DNA of 64,000 nucleotides from contig JAMXBD010000714.1 of NCBI GenBank assembly GCA_024138025.1, positions 558,001 through 622,000 of the forward strand, given 5' to 3'. This stretch comes from Combretum micranthum (lineage: Eukaryota; Streptophyta; Magnoliopsida; Myrtales; Combretaceae). Both the position numbers and the translations under genes were made by a program. Of this stretch, positions 1 to 11,497 are shown in pieces. The notes under the pieces are model-generated. The model did no database searches. It had not been told where the DNA came from and was given only the letters and a program-made list of their open reading frames with translations. Position 1 is the first letter of the stretch; each line of letters starts with the position of its first letter.

Positions 1-1600
1 AATGTTTCTTTACGTTACACATATGATATTCTATGCAATATAGCATATATAAACAATAAGAATTAATTTAGCAATTTCAATCTTTTCTTACTTGATCTTT
101 TTGAAGAAGACTTAAACTGACAAGAGCAACAGGACTTGACTCGACCTGACTTAACTCGACTTGACTTATCCCTAGACCTAAGAAAATACATAAAGGCACA
201 ACAAAAACTCACACAACACAACAAACTCAACAAATGAAGGTTATAAATTCTTTTTCCATTCTTATTTGATTATATATAATAGTATGCATATAAGATATAC
301 AGTGCTCATTTTCTTTTAGTCATTGCGGGTGTTATGTTTCATAATTTTCATTAACGTGATCATCTTAACAAGATTGAAATCAAGATATCTCATTTTTGCT
401 ATCTACATATTTGTCCAAATTATTATTATCTTATTAGAGTTGAAATTAAGTTATCTTATTATGTTATTGAATTATTATTAGTTATTGATTGCGTAATACT
501 ATGGAAAATTGTATCTTAAAATTTTATTGTTATTCAATCACTTTCTTAATCAACAATTAGATTGTTTGTATTTTAATTTTTTTTAAACGCAAAAAAATCA
601 GGAGTGACTTCTATGATTTCTTTTAAAACATTTCCAAAAACTTGACATTATTTACTTAGTGATTTTTATATTTGAGTTGTACAAATTTTGGTCATTACAT
701 AAACCTATGCGTGACTCTAATTGGATTTCATTCACTTTATTTGATTTTTATATCTTATGATTGGTGTCTAGATCATTTCAGTTTATGTGTGAAAATTGAT
801 TAAACAATTAATTTGTCTTCTTTACTTTTGAATTTCAACTCGAATCGTTAGACAATTGAATTCAGTCCGGTAAATCTTTCATCTATATAATATTATATAT
901 ATTATGTTCCGTTGTCATTCTTTCATGCATTGTCAAATTGCTAGATTTCCTGAATGCGTGATCAATAAGGTTATTTGCTTTGGTTTTTATTGTGTGTTGC
1001 CAAAAGACCTTGTTAGGCAATTTTTTATCTAGGTAAATAACATCAAAGTAATACATATATAAGTATATATATATATATTATAATGTTTCGCATTTTTAAC
1101 CAACCATCTCAACAGAGATCGATAGTGATTAATTATTGGAGTAACAATATTCTATTGCTTATTATAAGCTTTCTTGATTTTTCACTTTGACTTATTAAAA
1201 TGGTGTGGTTATCAAAGTAACCTCTGTCATGGGGATCTTTCGATTGTGGATTATTAAGGTATTTTGTGTACGTTTTGTTGTTCATACGAGCAACATGTCA
1301 ACCCAAAGGAAAACTATTCTTTGTCAGAAAACAATGTGCACATGTGGTGGTGGTATTGATATTTAGGTGCTCGTTGCGAGTATTTAGTCAACTCAAAGGA
1401 AGGCTAATTACATGGTCGGATTTTGTTATCTCCTTTATTATTACTACAAGTTAACCATTAGTAAGTCAAATCTCTATCCAAAGACTAGGTTTAGTGTCAC
1501 ATCGGATAGATTATAGATAGGTTGTTGTTATTTATTTAATTATTGTATTTGTTTACATAATTGTGAGCTAATATTTATTATAATGGTTCTCTGTTCAACT
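1..1600. other. AT-rich intergenic sequence, no gene seen
   Basis: There is no reading frame with recognisable protein similarity. One imperfect local duplication is visible, with a CAAAGGAA core, near 1287-1314 and 1377-1404. It may be decayed leader or LTR sequence of the copia remnant that follows, but no LTR terminus or tRNA primer-binding site can be recognised here. Confidence 0.5.
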
Positions 1601-1649
1601 GACATTCTCAACATTAATTCAGTAACTACTACCATCAATAGCATTTCCA

Positions 1650-2215
1650 TGTTGAATGGTACAAACTTCGTAGTTTAAAAGAACAAGCTCAAGATGGTTT
1701 TAGGCTATTTGGATCTTGACTATGCATTATGGGTTTTTCAACCTCGCCTCTTATAACTTAAAGCACTCCTCAAGAGAAGAACACTTTTGAGAGGTGAAGG
1801 AGATCCAATTGCGCAGGTTTAATGATCATGGGGAATGTAGTACCATAGGCCTATATTGGCATTATGACTGAGGACATGAATGTTAAGAAGTTACTTGATA
1901 ACTTTGAAGAGCGCTTTACCAAATGCAATTAGGTAGGGGCAAGTACTGCACTCAGGAAACTTATCTCTATGAAGTATAAGGGTGATGGGAACATAAGGAA
2001 GTGCATTCATGACATGTCTCATCGTGCAGGGAAATTGAAAACACTCAAGATTGAGTTGCTAAAAGATTTTCTGGTGCAGTTGGTTTTGACTTTCCATCCT
2101 TATGAATTTAGTCAAATCAAGGTGAGCTACAATTGTCAAAAGGGTAAGTAGACGTTGCATGAACTCATATTTCATTTGGTTCAAAAGGAAGACAGGGTGA
2201 GACAACATAAAATAG
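1650..2215 (+). pseudogene. copia element A gag remnant
   Basis: The region begins with a leader resembling copia Gag N-termini (LNGTNF near 1655), followed by the capsid-like UBN2 region. In the latter (about 1966-2215), the stretches MKYKGDGNI, MSHRAGKLK and QFLVSYNC-like KVSYNCQKGK are typical of plant copia Gag. Family members continue through a K/R-rich zinc-knuckle segment; here the frame is broken by a stop after KGK and then by a purine-rich and TA-repeat tract at 2250-2327. A full-length Gag of this lineage is several hundred residues, so this is a remnant. Confidence 0.75.
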
Positions 2216-2296
2216 AAAGTGCTCACTTGGTAGCCTCTTCTTTTATTGCTAAAAAAAAAAAAGGAAGGGAAAAATACAAGGGGAAGAAAGAAAATA

Positions 2297-2325
2297 AGTA
2301 TATATATATATATATATATATATAT
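2297..2325. repeat. (TA)n microsatellite
   Basis: About 14 uninterrupted TA units lie inside the decayed gag region of copia element A. They follow a poly-A/purine-rich stretch and create spurious Ile-Tyr repeat reading frames on both strands. Confidence 0.95.
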
Positions 2326-2479
2326 TAAGGACACTTCTCATATGAAGAAAGACTATGTAAAGTATAATGCTTGGCACATGAAGAAAGGTGAGTCTTTCTA
2401 TCTTGTTTGTTCACAAATTGACTATGGTTTCAATTCATAGATATACCTAATGGTTAGATTCAAGTGCCATAAATCATGT

Positions 2480-2960
2480 AAATATATCTATGAAAGGTTG
2501 CTTGAATTGCCAAAGGCCTAATGAAGATGAGAGGCACATCTATATAAGGGCTGGAGATCCAATAAATGTCACTGGCATATGGACATTTAGATTCCTTATA
2601 AGTAATGGTTTTTATTTGGAATTGAAAAACACTTTGGTTGAACCATCTTTTAGGCAGAATCTAGTTTTAGTTTCTATTTTAGACAAAGAAGGATATGTGT
2701 TTTGTCTTTTAGAAACAGAAAAATTAACATGTTTTTTTATTCTATGTTCATTAGTGCTAGTACTTTTATGTTATTGTGATAATTTGCATATGCTTAACAT
2801 GATTAACACAAACAATGAGTCCAAGTGGCTAAAACCAAAGGCATTTAACTAAATGAAAATTCCTATTCGTTATGGCACAAGCATTTAGGTCATATCTTTA
2901 AGAAGAGAATTGATCGACTTGTGACAAATGGAATCCCTGAAGCATAAACAAAATAGATAA
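2480..2960 (+). pseudogene. copia element A protease-like / GAG-pre-integrase remnant
   Basis: The reading MKGCLNCQRPNEDER followed by a segment ending FRQNLVLVSILDKEGY matches the region between the aspartic protease and the pre-integrase domain in this copia lineage. A second piece, WHKHLGHIFKKRIDRL (about 2870-2917), is the conserved His-containing pre-integrase motif that precedes the integrase zinc finger. A stop follows NGIPEA. No DSG-type protease catalytic triplet is readable in frame. The fragment is non-functional. Confidence 0.7.
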
Positions 2961-3039
2961 TGATGGAATATGTGTTGAGTGCATAAAGCGAACAAAAAAA
3001 AAAAACAAACAAGAAAAATGTAGGGGCCTAGAGAGCAAA

Positions 3040-3730
3040 AAGTGTTTTAGAATTGATACATAATAACATTTGTGGGTCATTCCCTATTGCTACTTAGAAT
3101 AGCCAATGCTACTTCATCACGTTCATTGATGATTACTCTCACTATAGTTACCTATATTTAATTCATGAGAAGTCACAAGCATTGGACATTTTTAAGTCTT
3201 TCAAAGCGAAAGTAGAAAACTAACTGTGTAAAAGTATTAAGACTATTAGATCCAATCGTAGTGGTGGATACTACGGCCGATATCACAAATCAAGTGAACA
3301 ACACCTACGTCCTTTTTGCAATGTACCTAAAGGATTGCGGGATCGTTCCTCAATATACCATACCCAGATGTCCAAACATGAATGGTGTTGCAAAGAGACG
3401 AAACATAACCCTTAAAGATATGGTAAGAAGTATGATTTCTCATTCAACCTTGCTTCATTCACTTTGGGGTGATGCACTAAAAACTATAATTTATATCCTC
3501 AATTGCACATATAAATACTCCTAACAAAAACCCCCATGAGTTGTGGATGAGTAAAAAACCTATTCTAAGGCATCTGAGTATGGGGATGTCCAACTAAGGT
3601 AAGACCCTATAATCCCATTGAAAATCCAGACTCGAGAACCATTAGTAGCTATTATGTGTCTTACTCCAAAAGGTCACAAGGTTAAAAATTCAACGATCCC
3701 AAGACAAAGGCATTTTTAAAACAGGAGATG
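3040..3730 (+). pseudogene. copia element A integrase remnant
   Basis: Pieces of the integrase core are recognisable. They include a strand around 3120-3210 with SQALDIFKSFKAK, and the conserved block CGIVPQYTIPRCPNMNGVAK...RRN (about 3340-3400), followed by TLKDMVRSMISHSTL and LWGDALKT. In the family the middle motif reads GxxMNGVAERRNRT; here it is altered to VAKRRNIT. Frameshifts separate the pieces and the reading stops near 3524. It would have inserted element cDNA into host DNA and is now inactive. Confidence 0.75.
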
Positions 3731-3931
3731 CTCGATTCTTTGAGGATGTTGAGTATGTGGGGAAGATAAGGTAAACAATTTCATTTTTCAGAAGGACACT
3801 ATTACTCATTCTCCTATAGTAACTACAAATCACCATTATGTTTCTATTCTGTTGTGATTCTTCCGTAGCATCCAATAGGAACAAACGAATTTGTTAAACA
3901 TTTCACCTGTCAAGAAGAAGTTTCTCAACTA

Positions 3932-4153
3932 ATGCCTCAAAAGGAGCCTCATGGTCAAACTCAACAACCTCAAATTCAAGAAGAACCTATGGCTCTTAGA
4001 CGGTCCACAGGAGAAAAGAGAAATGCAATATCTAGTGATTACATTGCATATCTCAATGAACAAGAAATAAACAATGACTTAGTAGGAGATGATCCACTTA
4101 CTTTCACGAGGCAATCAAATGTTCAAACTCTAGGAAATGGATTGAAGACATAA
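3932..4153 (+). pseudogene. copia element A linker between integrase and RT
   Basis: An open stretch with RRSTGEKRNAISSDYIAYL, followed by acidic residues and PLTFTRQSN, corresponds to the hydrophilic linker that joins integrase to reverse transcriptase in plant copia polyproteins. It runs into the RT start (expected KWIEAM-type sequence, here GNGLKT) and then breaks off at about 4153, where noncoding sequence begins. Confidence 0.6.
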
Positions 4154-4745
4154 GCGAGGTGATTCGGGGTGCATAACGAAGTACAAGCACAAGGAGAAAA
4201 TATTATTATTTGAGGAAGATTGCAATTTCTTTTCTACATTTAATAGAATTAATGTTATTTTAATAGTAGTAATATCTTTTTTAATCTGATTAATGTTAAT
4301 TTAATAGGAGCATAGTCTTTTTGATAGGATTAATATCATTCTATTTATATCAAATTATTTAATTAGATTCTACTTAAATCATAAAATAAACTAGACTTGT
4401 AAATGGTGAGACAGAGACATTTCTAATGGAATAAAAATATTATTGTCTCTCCCATCTCTCCTAGTATTCTATCTAACCAATATGTCAATAGAAGATTGCT
4501 TTCTAGTATTCATGTGCAAATCAACAGATTGTAATATTTATCCTTTTTCCAAAATTTACACTCTTATTGGTTTTCAAATTTCGATGCCTATTTATTTGGG
4601 TATTCTTAGAATCAATAGACATATAAAAGATTGTCATCCGACAATCATGCACGATGACGAGTTCAATTTTATCACTTATCACTTTTCGAGTATTCGTAGA
4701 ATCAATAGATTATGATATTTATCTCTCTTTTCTTCTGCTGCGTCA
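4154..4745. other. About 590 bp noncoding insertion splitting the copia RT
   Basis: RT coding similarity stops at about 4153 and resumes at about 4746 with EFQSMKDNDV, the codons expected to follow almost immediately. The DNA between is AT-rich and noncoding. It contains two near-copies of TAGAATCAATAGA (4608-4620 and 4698-4710), each preceded by TATTC. A TG...CA frame can be drawn (TGAAGACA to GCGTCA), but I find no clean target-site duplication, so whether it is a solo LTR or another insertion is open. Confidence 0.5.
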
Positions 4746-6242
4746 TAGGAATTCCAATCCATGAAAGACAATGATGTTTCGGACCTTGTCTTCTTCCTTG
4801 AAGTGTGAAACCTATTGGTTGTAAATGGGTATTTAATACCAAAAGGGTTTAATAGGGTAATGTGGAAAGGTATAAGGCCCGACTTATCACAAAAGGATTC
4901 ACTTAAAAAGAAGGCAGTGACTACAAGGAAACTTTCTCCTTAATGTCAACGAAAGAGTCCTTTAGGACCATTATGACACCTGTGGCATATTTCGACCTCG
5001 AGTTACATCAAATAGATGTTAAAATAGCTTTCCTCAATGGAGACATTAAGGAGAGTATTTATACAATGTAACCAAAGGGGTTATCTTCAAAAGAAAATAA
5101 CAATTTGGTTTGCAAACTTAAGAAATCCATCTATGGACTCAAGCAAGCATCCTATCAATGGTACCTTAAACTTCACCAAGTTGTTACCTCATTTGGTTTT
5201 GAGGTGAATGCTATTGAAGATTGTGTGTATCACAAGTTCAGTAGGAATAAATGTATATTTCTTGTGTAATATGTGGACAATATTTTGCTTGCTAGTAGTG
5301 ATGTAGAGCTTCTTCAAGAAATTAAATAGTTCCTTTTAGAACATTTTGAAATGAATGATCTTGGAGAAGCATCATATATGTTAGAAATCCAGATACATCA
5401 CGATTGTTTGTAAGGAACTATTGGATTATCAAAAAAAGGCTACACTAAAAAGATACTGCAAAGATTTGAAATGCAAAACTGTAGGCCAGAAAACACACCC
5501 TTGTCAAGGGGAGATAAATTTAGCTTAAAACAATGTCCAAATCATGATATATATTCAAAATTCATGAAGGACATCCCATATGTATCAACAGTGAGAAGTC
5601 TCATGTATACACAAGTATGTAGCTATTCAAACCTTGAGTTCGTAGTAGAAAAGCTAGACAAATACCAAAATAAATCTAGGAAGAGAATGTTGGGTGGTAA
5701 CCAAGAGTGTCTTCAAATATTTGCAAAAGACAAAGGGAAATATGCTCACATATAGGAAGTTAGAGACTTGAGATCATAGGGTATTCTAACTCTGACTTCA
5801 CTAGGTGCTAAGATAATAAAAAATTCACATCCTGTCATGTCTTTCTGTTGGCCAGAGGTGCAATTTCATGGAAAAGTACCAAACAATCTCTTGTTACTTC
5901 TTTTACTATGAAAGTAGAGTTTGTTGCATGTTATAAGGCATCCAACACGCTATATGGCTACATAACTTCATTTCTAGACTATGTATTTTTTATAGCAATA
6001 AGAGGCCACTTAGGATATATTTTGACAATAAGGTTGCAATCTTGTATTAAAATAACAATAGGAGCTTGTCAAAGTCAAAACATATAGACATTAAGTTCCT
6101 TGTTGTGAAGGAAAGAGCTTATTGTCATTTGAGTAATATTGACCTTATGGGGACAAACTATATGATTGTGGATCCGCTCACAAAGGCATCTTTTCATGAG
6201 CATTTGTGTCACATAGGTGTCATTAGTTTAGATGCCATTTGA
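4746..6242 (+). pseudogene. copia element A reverse transcriptase-RNase H remnant
   Basis: Successive RT motifs are readable: KPIGCKW-like sequence, GNVERYKARLITKGFT, LHQIDVKIAFLNGDI and CKLKKSIYGLKQAS. The catalytic YVDD box reads YVDN (about 5270-5281), with a TAA codon just upstream, so the second catalytic Asp is lost. RNase H follows (RGAISWKSTKQSLVTSFTMK, about 5852-5911; DIKFLVVKERAY-like, about 6088-6120). The segment closes with the DPLTKASFHEH motif near 6170-6200. Several in-frame stops and frameshifts are present. Confidence 0.8.
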
Positions 6243-6683
6243 TCAGTGGGAGTTTGATTTTCATTGTTTGTATGGCCTATTGTAGTTCTTTATTTTGATG
6301 TCATGACATTGGTTATTGATAAAGTTTTATTCAATTTATTTGGTTATTTTGTTACTTTGAACTCCAATCTCATTTAGCCTAATATTAAATTGGACTAGTT
6401 GGAAATAGACATGTATAGATCACTTTGTGTGAAATTTCTGTGCCACGTATTCACACAACCTATATCATTTAGTTAAGCTAATGCTTGTGATCAATGTGGG
6501 TTTAGTTGTATTAAAACTTAGAACAACTACTCCTTTGGTCTTTGTATTGGTAAGACTAATGGATAAGACATTTGGATAACTCAAATACAGTTGTGTGCAC
6601 ATGTTCAGCTTGTATATAGTAATCTACATATGATTGAAGAGTGGGTTATTTCCACACATGCCTATGTAGTCCAAGTAGGAGAT

Positions 6684-7300
6684 TGTTAGAATAGTGAAGT
6701 TTCATGTCATGCATGCTTACAGTCAAGCATTTAGATATGTGGACGCACAGATATTGGAGTCTTAGAATCAGCATTTTTAATTTAGTTTAGTTTGATTTCG
6801 AAACCGTGATGATGTCGTATGGATGGCGTGGGCTGACTTCAATTGGCATGGGGTGTGGAATTGGATGGACTGCTTTTAACGAGTGGGCTTCAATTTGCTT
6901 GACATGAATTTGCTATTTGGGTATTGTCGTTGTGGCTTTCGTATGCTGCCAATGAGTTTACTTGGTTGGACGTGCTGTCTCCATGGAATGTAGCTGGTAA
7001 GCACTAAATTATTCAACAATCGGTGGACCTTGCACTGGCCTTCATTGCTTGTGAAAGGCTTCAGACGGGAAACACGTGAATCTGGCATGACGACTTCAAC
7101 GGTGGCACTGCTCTTTGCATTTGTTGACTTTGTTGGCTTTGACTTGTAGGATACGTTTTACGTGAAATTTAAATATTATTCGAATTCGTATATTTTTCTT
7201 ATAGATTAAATAAAAATTATAGCATAAAACCAAGAGAGAATTATATAATTTTTGTACTCATCGGTAAATCTATTTAAAAGGATAGCATACTCCAGGTATC
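6684..7300 (+). repeat. Probable 3' LTR remnant of copia element A
   Basis: The sequence AGTAGGAGAT (a polypurine tract) is followed directly by TGTTAGAATAGTG, the usual layout at the start of a copia 3' LTR. An AATAAA-like string occurs near 7206-7215. The matching 5' copy is absent from the window, so the distal boundary is a guess. No genes are visible. Confidence 0.45.
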
Positions 7301-8345
7301 TTGTCGTTTTGCTTATTCATCGTCTTACTAACTCTTTTTGCCTTTTTCCCCCAAGCTTGAGTTTTTAAGAGCACTTTGGCCCTTTGCTAATCATACTTCA
7401 CTCATTCTGTGAATACCTGTCAAGGATGCTTGCTTGGTTCTTCACTTGTAACTTGGAAAGTCTTTTCCTCTTCTTATGATAACACTTTCATGGACTGCCC
7501 CTTCCGTTATTTCCTTCTCCAGACATTGCTATACTATGCCACCTCATCTACTTTTATCTCTATCAACTCCTTTTCATAATGGGAATACCATTTCTCCCTA
7601 ACACCTCGAGTTATGTTCGCAAGTTAATTTCTTATTTCTAATATCTAAACTTTTCCTCCAATAACTAGGATTCTTATACAGTACTTATTCACTTGAATCT
7701 TGGTTCAATATTATATTTGTTGTTAAAATTAGCCCTACTCCCACTCTAAATATATGTTTTAATAACTTCACTCTGATAATGATTATCTCTATGTTTATAG
7801 CAAATAAATATGTCTTCAAAAATGTTGAATTAGATAAAGTCTTTTTGAAACCAATTTTAAAGAATTGATTCTTGCCATCACTCATAAACTCAAGAATTTG
7901 CTCTTTAAGTCTTGACTAGTTTATCAATTTAGATTGAATGTAAATCTCTAAAACTCAAAAATGGTTAAGTAAAGATACCTAGTCAAGCTACACTCATGAA
8001 TTTGTATTTAACCTCAATAGTTGGGAAAATTCTATGACTTTGTAATTAATTTTAACTTGATCAGTTTTGTCTATTATTTAATGGCTCAAATTTATATTCA
8101 TTCATGCTCAAACTATTAAAATAGACAAAATACCAATTAGTGTTAGCGTGTATGTGTATTTTAATGATCAGATGATTGACTAAAAGGTCTATTAACAGGA
8201 CCAATAGTTGAAGCAAATGGATCTTAAAGTTGTTTGAAATGATATGTACTAAATTAGTTTTGCCATGAGCAATTTTTTAAATATAATTTTCAAAAAAAGA
8301 GAACACTCATTATCAAATGAAAATTTAGTCTAATCCTCCCATTAA
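7301..8345. other. AT-rich intergenic sequence, nothing recognised
   Basis: Only short reading frames without similarity or codon-like structure are present on either strand. A pyrimidine-rich patch occurs at 7330-7560. I see no promoter, RNA gene or repeat boundary that can be supported. Confidence 0.4.
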
Positions 8346-8349
8346 AAAA

Positions 8350-8716
8350 TAATTAACCAAATAAGATGGATAGCAACTTAATTACCAAAATAGACCACAA
8401 AAATCGCATTTCCAACATGGGAGTTTGATAGAAAAGCAAATCACATATAAAATGTACGAGTTGTAACTTGCATATAGAAACTACGAGTCACCTTTTATGA
8501 AGCGGTTCTTTTCATCCCCAAAAACTCATTACCACACCTCGTATACAAGGCACATCTATTAGGACAATTTTGAGCATCTCAATAAGTTGTAACTTGCATG
8601 TCTTTACTGTGAGATGTCTTTTTATACTATGTAAAGCAAAAACACATGTTAAACATGTGATTTAAATAGACTATTTTGGTAACTAAGTTTAATAGCAACC
8701 TATTTTAGTAATTAAA
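8350..8716. mobile_element. MITE-like inverted repeat (~365 bp)
   Basis: The left arm (about 8350-8420) and right arm (about 8648-8716) are imperfect reverse complements. Each holds the block ATAGCAACTTAATTACC or its mirrored counterpart and a following AAAATAGAC. The centre contains two copies of GTTGTAACTTGCAT (8459-8472 and 8586-8599). There is no coding capacity, as expected for a non-autonomous DNA element. A target duplication was not identified, so the class is unassigned. Confidence 0.55.
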
Positions 8717-8722
8717 TTTTAA

Positions 8723-8742
8723 ATATATATATATATATATAT
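8723..8742. repeat. (AT)n microsatellite
   Basis: About ten AT units lie immediately beyond the right arm of the neighbouring inverted repeat. Confidence 0.95.
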
Positions 8743-9610
8743 CCCAACCGACAAAAAAGTTTTACCCCATCTTTCAAGAGAGTTTTGTCAGCAAATTCAA
8801 TTCAATTAATTTTCCAGGTCTTTCATATGCAATAAGATAAAGCCTACAGAAACCCAATTTGTCCCACCAAACATGTGTGCAAATGTAACCAAATTGTATT
8901 AAACGGTACACTTGAATAAGATTAAATCTCTAAATAATTTCACAAAATGATTCTCACAAATAATTGAATGTAGTAGCAATCAAATCCATCTTCTCAAGAA
9001 TAACCTAGTGATCAAGCTTGCTTTAAAACTTTGAGAATTGTCCTTAATGAGCAGGTTGAAAAGACCATTGGTGAATATGTTCATTGTTGTGTCTCATGTC
9101 TGTTCATACGCCTGTTTTCCCTAATCCCTTCTAAGTCCCATCAGTCGAGGGTCTTTGGCCTCTTGTTTGGGCATATAACGAAAATGACCGGAAGTAACTC
9201 AAAACTCTGTCGGTATGGTTGGAGGATGGTCAATCATAGTGCACATTTGTGAAAATGTCTAAGCATCATTACACAATTATACAAGTCTTTTAAAAACTTA
9301 TTTTTTATTAAGACTCTTTTAATATATCCATGTCCGTCGCATTAGATCTTTTACCTCTTTTTAAATTTTACGGGTTTTATATATTGATACATAATAAATT
9401 AGATAAAATGAAAAAAAAATCAAAAAGACTTGAAGATTTCTATTTTAAAGTCCTTGGCAGCCAAAAAGTTTAAAAGACCCTCTTTTTCTCTTAAGACTTC
9501 ATAAAGTAAGATCTTTTATATAGTATTCCACCCTTTACATAAAAACTCATGTCAACGAATCACGATATGTATGCAGTATTAGAAAAAATCCCCAATAACC
9601 TAAAATGATC
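8743..9610. other. AT-rich intergenic sequence, no gene supported
   Basis: A 73-codon open frame at 9031-9252 has no recognisable similarity and no gene-like context. I leave it unannotated. Confidence 0.4.
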
Positions 9611-9614
9611 ACAA

Positions 9615-10140
9615 TAATTTTTCCTTTTATATGTAGCGATCACAACACAATAGACAAAATTACATAATAAAAATTAATAACACACAGGATTTACGTGGAA
9701 AACCCTAACTTGGGAAAAAACTACGAGACCGTCACAGAAGTAAGCTTCCATTATCAACAATAATGAAATATACAGTTTTTCTCATTAGATAACACTAGTG
9801 GATCACAACAAATCCTTACCACAACTAGTGGATTTCAATCAACAAGAAACCTCTCTTACTCTAGACTCCCTCTCTAGTATTTAGGAATAGCCTCACATAA
9901 CCCAAATACCAAATAAGAGTATTTATATGAAATACAAAGGGAATCACTAATTATACATAAGGTAGCATGATTAAAAAGAAGGCTGGTAGGTTTTGGAAAT
10001 CGGCGTTTCAATGTCGATTTGTATGTCAGCGGCCTTCTTGCCCCGCCGGCCTTGACAGATCTCACCTCTTGGAAATAATTTCTCAATTCCAACACTGCCA
10101 AATATATTGTTAAAGGCCGACGGCCTTTATTCCTCCAGTG
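9615..10140 (-). repeat. Copia-type LTR remnant, probably solo
   Basis: On the minus strand the sequence carries GGGTTTTCCACGTAAATCC (about 9690-9708), a string typical of the U5 end of plant copia LTRs and also present in recognisable form in the LTRs at 30.8 kb. It also carries direct repeats of ACTAGTGGAT (9793-9802 and 9826-9835), a TATTTATA-like box, and GC-rich AAGGCCG/GCCGGCC islands near 10030-10130. No internal coding region or second LTR lies nearby. Termini are uncertain; a CCAACA end at 10094 is one candidate. Confidence 0.5.
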
Positions 10141-10600
10141 CCAACGTACAGAACCAAGTCTCTTTTGATGCAAAAAATCTCCTTATTTTCAAGTTCTTTT
10201 CTAACTATATTTAGTATACTTAAGATTTTCTTGATTATAGACTCATATGAGTTGGATTATAGCCAACATACACTAAGTCTAAATCGTAAGCAAAGTTCAG
10301 CTCATGAATTCGTAAGTAAAACACCACCATTATTAATTCAGTTCAATCTAATTTATGAAATCTAAGATGATACATATCGTTGGTTGTTGTTTTTGTTTCG
10401 GTTTGTTTGCCCATATCAGCTTCAGATTATTTAAATGTAGTAGGAAAAAAAATTAAACATAAACTGAGTGGATCATATCACATCAATAAGGAAAAAGAAA
10501 TACAAAAAAATTCTTAGTCTAAAGCCCATAATAGCATGTTGTTCCATGTTTATTTATTTTTATTTTATTTTTTTGGGCTAAGATAATATTCGATGGGATG
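10141..10600. other. AT-rich intergenic sequence
   Basis: No gene, RNA or repeat is recognised. The stretch ends with CATCG (10601-10605), the target duplication of the gypsy element that begins at 10606. Confidence 0.5.
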
Positions 10601-10605
10601 CATCG

Positions 10606-10997
10606 TGTCACGAGACGGGAGTTTCACCCCTCAGAGAGTTCCCGTAGCACTTAACTATCCGTCTTAACATCGTTTGTTCTTAATCTGGATGGCGAGCCAA
10701 CCTTATCTTACCTGATTTCTCAAGTCTGTTCTGAGCCCCACATTCTCATAAAGAGCGCCCTCCTAGCTTTGCTATGATTCCCCATATGTTTGGGAGGTTC
10801 AACTATATTAACTGGTTTCGGTCTGCCTTGGCCTCATCAGGAGAGCAGCATCAACTCCCAACCAGTTTGTCCACGGGAGGCTAAACCTGCCTTTAGAGAT
10901 AACCCACACACGAACAAATCTTCTGCTAATGCCACTCTTAACTCAATATGCTTGAGTTAAAAACCACCATAAAGTCATCAACTCTAAGACCGTGACA
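10606..10997 (-). repeat. 3' LTR of gypsy element X
   Basis: It starts and ends with the short inverted termini TGTCACG and CGTGACA. It pairs with 19958-20343, sharing long stretches around AGAGAGTTCCCGT, CTCATAAAGAGC and TTGGCCTCATCAGGA. The polypurine tract lies directly on its right side (10998-11010), which fixes it as the 3' LTR of a minus-strand element. Confidence 0.9.
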
Positions 10998-11010
10998 CTC
11001 TGCCCCACTT

Positions 11011-11497
11011 AAATTCATGACATCCTCGTTATGAGGCAAATTTGATGCAGTCACTACCCACTCTCAAGCTCCCTTCTCCATATCCATTGTCAACACACCC
11101 AAGATCATCTCACCAAGACTTCAGGCTTCCTCTCGCCCTCACCCATTCATCCATCCTCCGAGATCGCCTCTTTTTGAGTTGCCCAATGATAAGGTTTGAG
11201 CATAAGATCTTGCTTCAACCCCAACTCGCGACACAGCTGCCCTCAAGTAACAATGTCCTCACTCTGGTGGCCGCTCCGCTTGAGCTTCATCCACACGAGC
11301 TGAATTAACAACAAGATTAAGGAAAATCCTTGTCTCCACGACTCGTGACACAGCTCCCCTCTAGCAACAATGTCCTATCTCTAATAGTCGCTCCTCTTGA
11401 GCTTTGCCTACATGAATGCATCCACAATAAGAATTACCCACTTGTTAAGAACTTGGGTAGCATCTAAGTGATCTGATGGAGTTGGGAACTACTACTC
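11011..11497 (-). other. Noncoding 3' internal segment with a local duplication
   Basis: This stretch lies between the polypurine tract of element X and a primer-binding-like site. It holds an imperfect duplication (about 11210-11288 and 11328-11402) sharing ACACAGCT, AACAATGTCCT and TTGAGCTT. No protein similarity is seen on either strand. The minus-strand sequence TTGGTATCAGAG (11494-11505 in plus coordinates) resembles a tRNA-Met primer-binding site, which is unexpected at this position. Confidence 0.5.

Larger units (their letters stand above)
1620..7300 (+). mobile_element. Decayed Ty1/copia retrotransposon (element A)
   Basis: Gag, protease/pre-integrase, integrase, reverse transcriptase and RNase H pieces occur in copia order on the plus strand, spread over all three frames and broken by many stops. 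No 5' LTR or primer-binding site is recognisable. A purine-rich tract at 6670-6683 followed by TGTTAGAATAG marks the probable start of the 3' LTR at 6684. The distal end is not defined, so the 7300 limit is approximate. The RT domain is split by about 590 bp of noncoding sequence. The element cannot be autonomous. Confidence 0.85.

Noticed and set aside
2059..2440. Open frames with Ile-Tyr repeats on both strands
   Set aside because: They are created by the (TA)n microsatellite at 2297-2325.
11042..11308. 88-codon plus-strand frame rich in Pro, Ser and Leu
   Set aside because: It lies antisense in the noncoding 3' segment of gypsy element X and overlaps its local duplication; no similarity.
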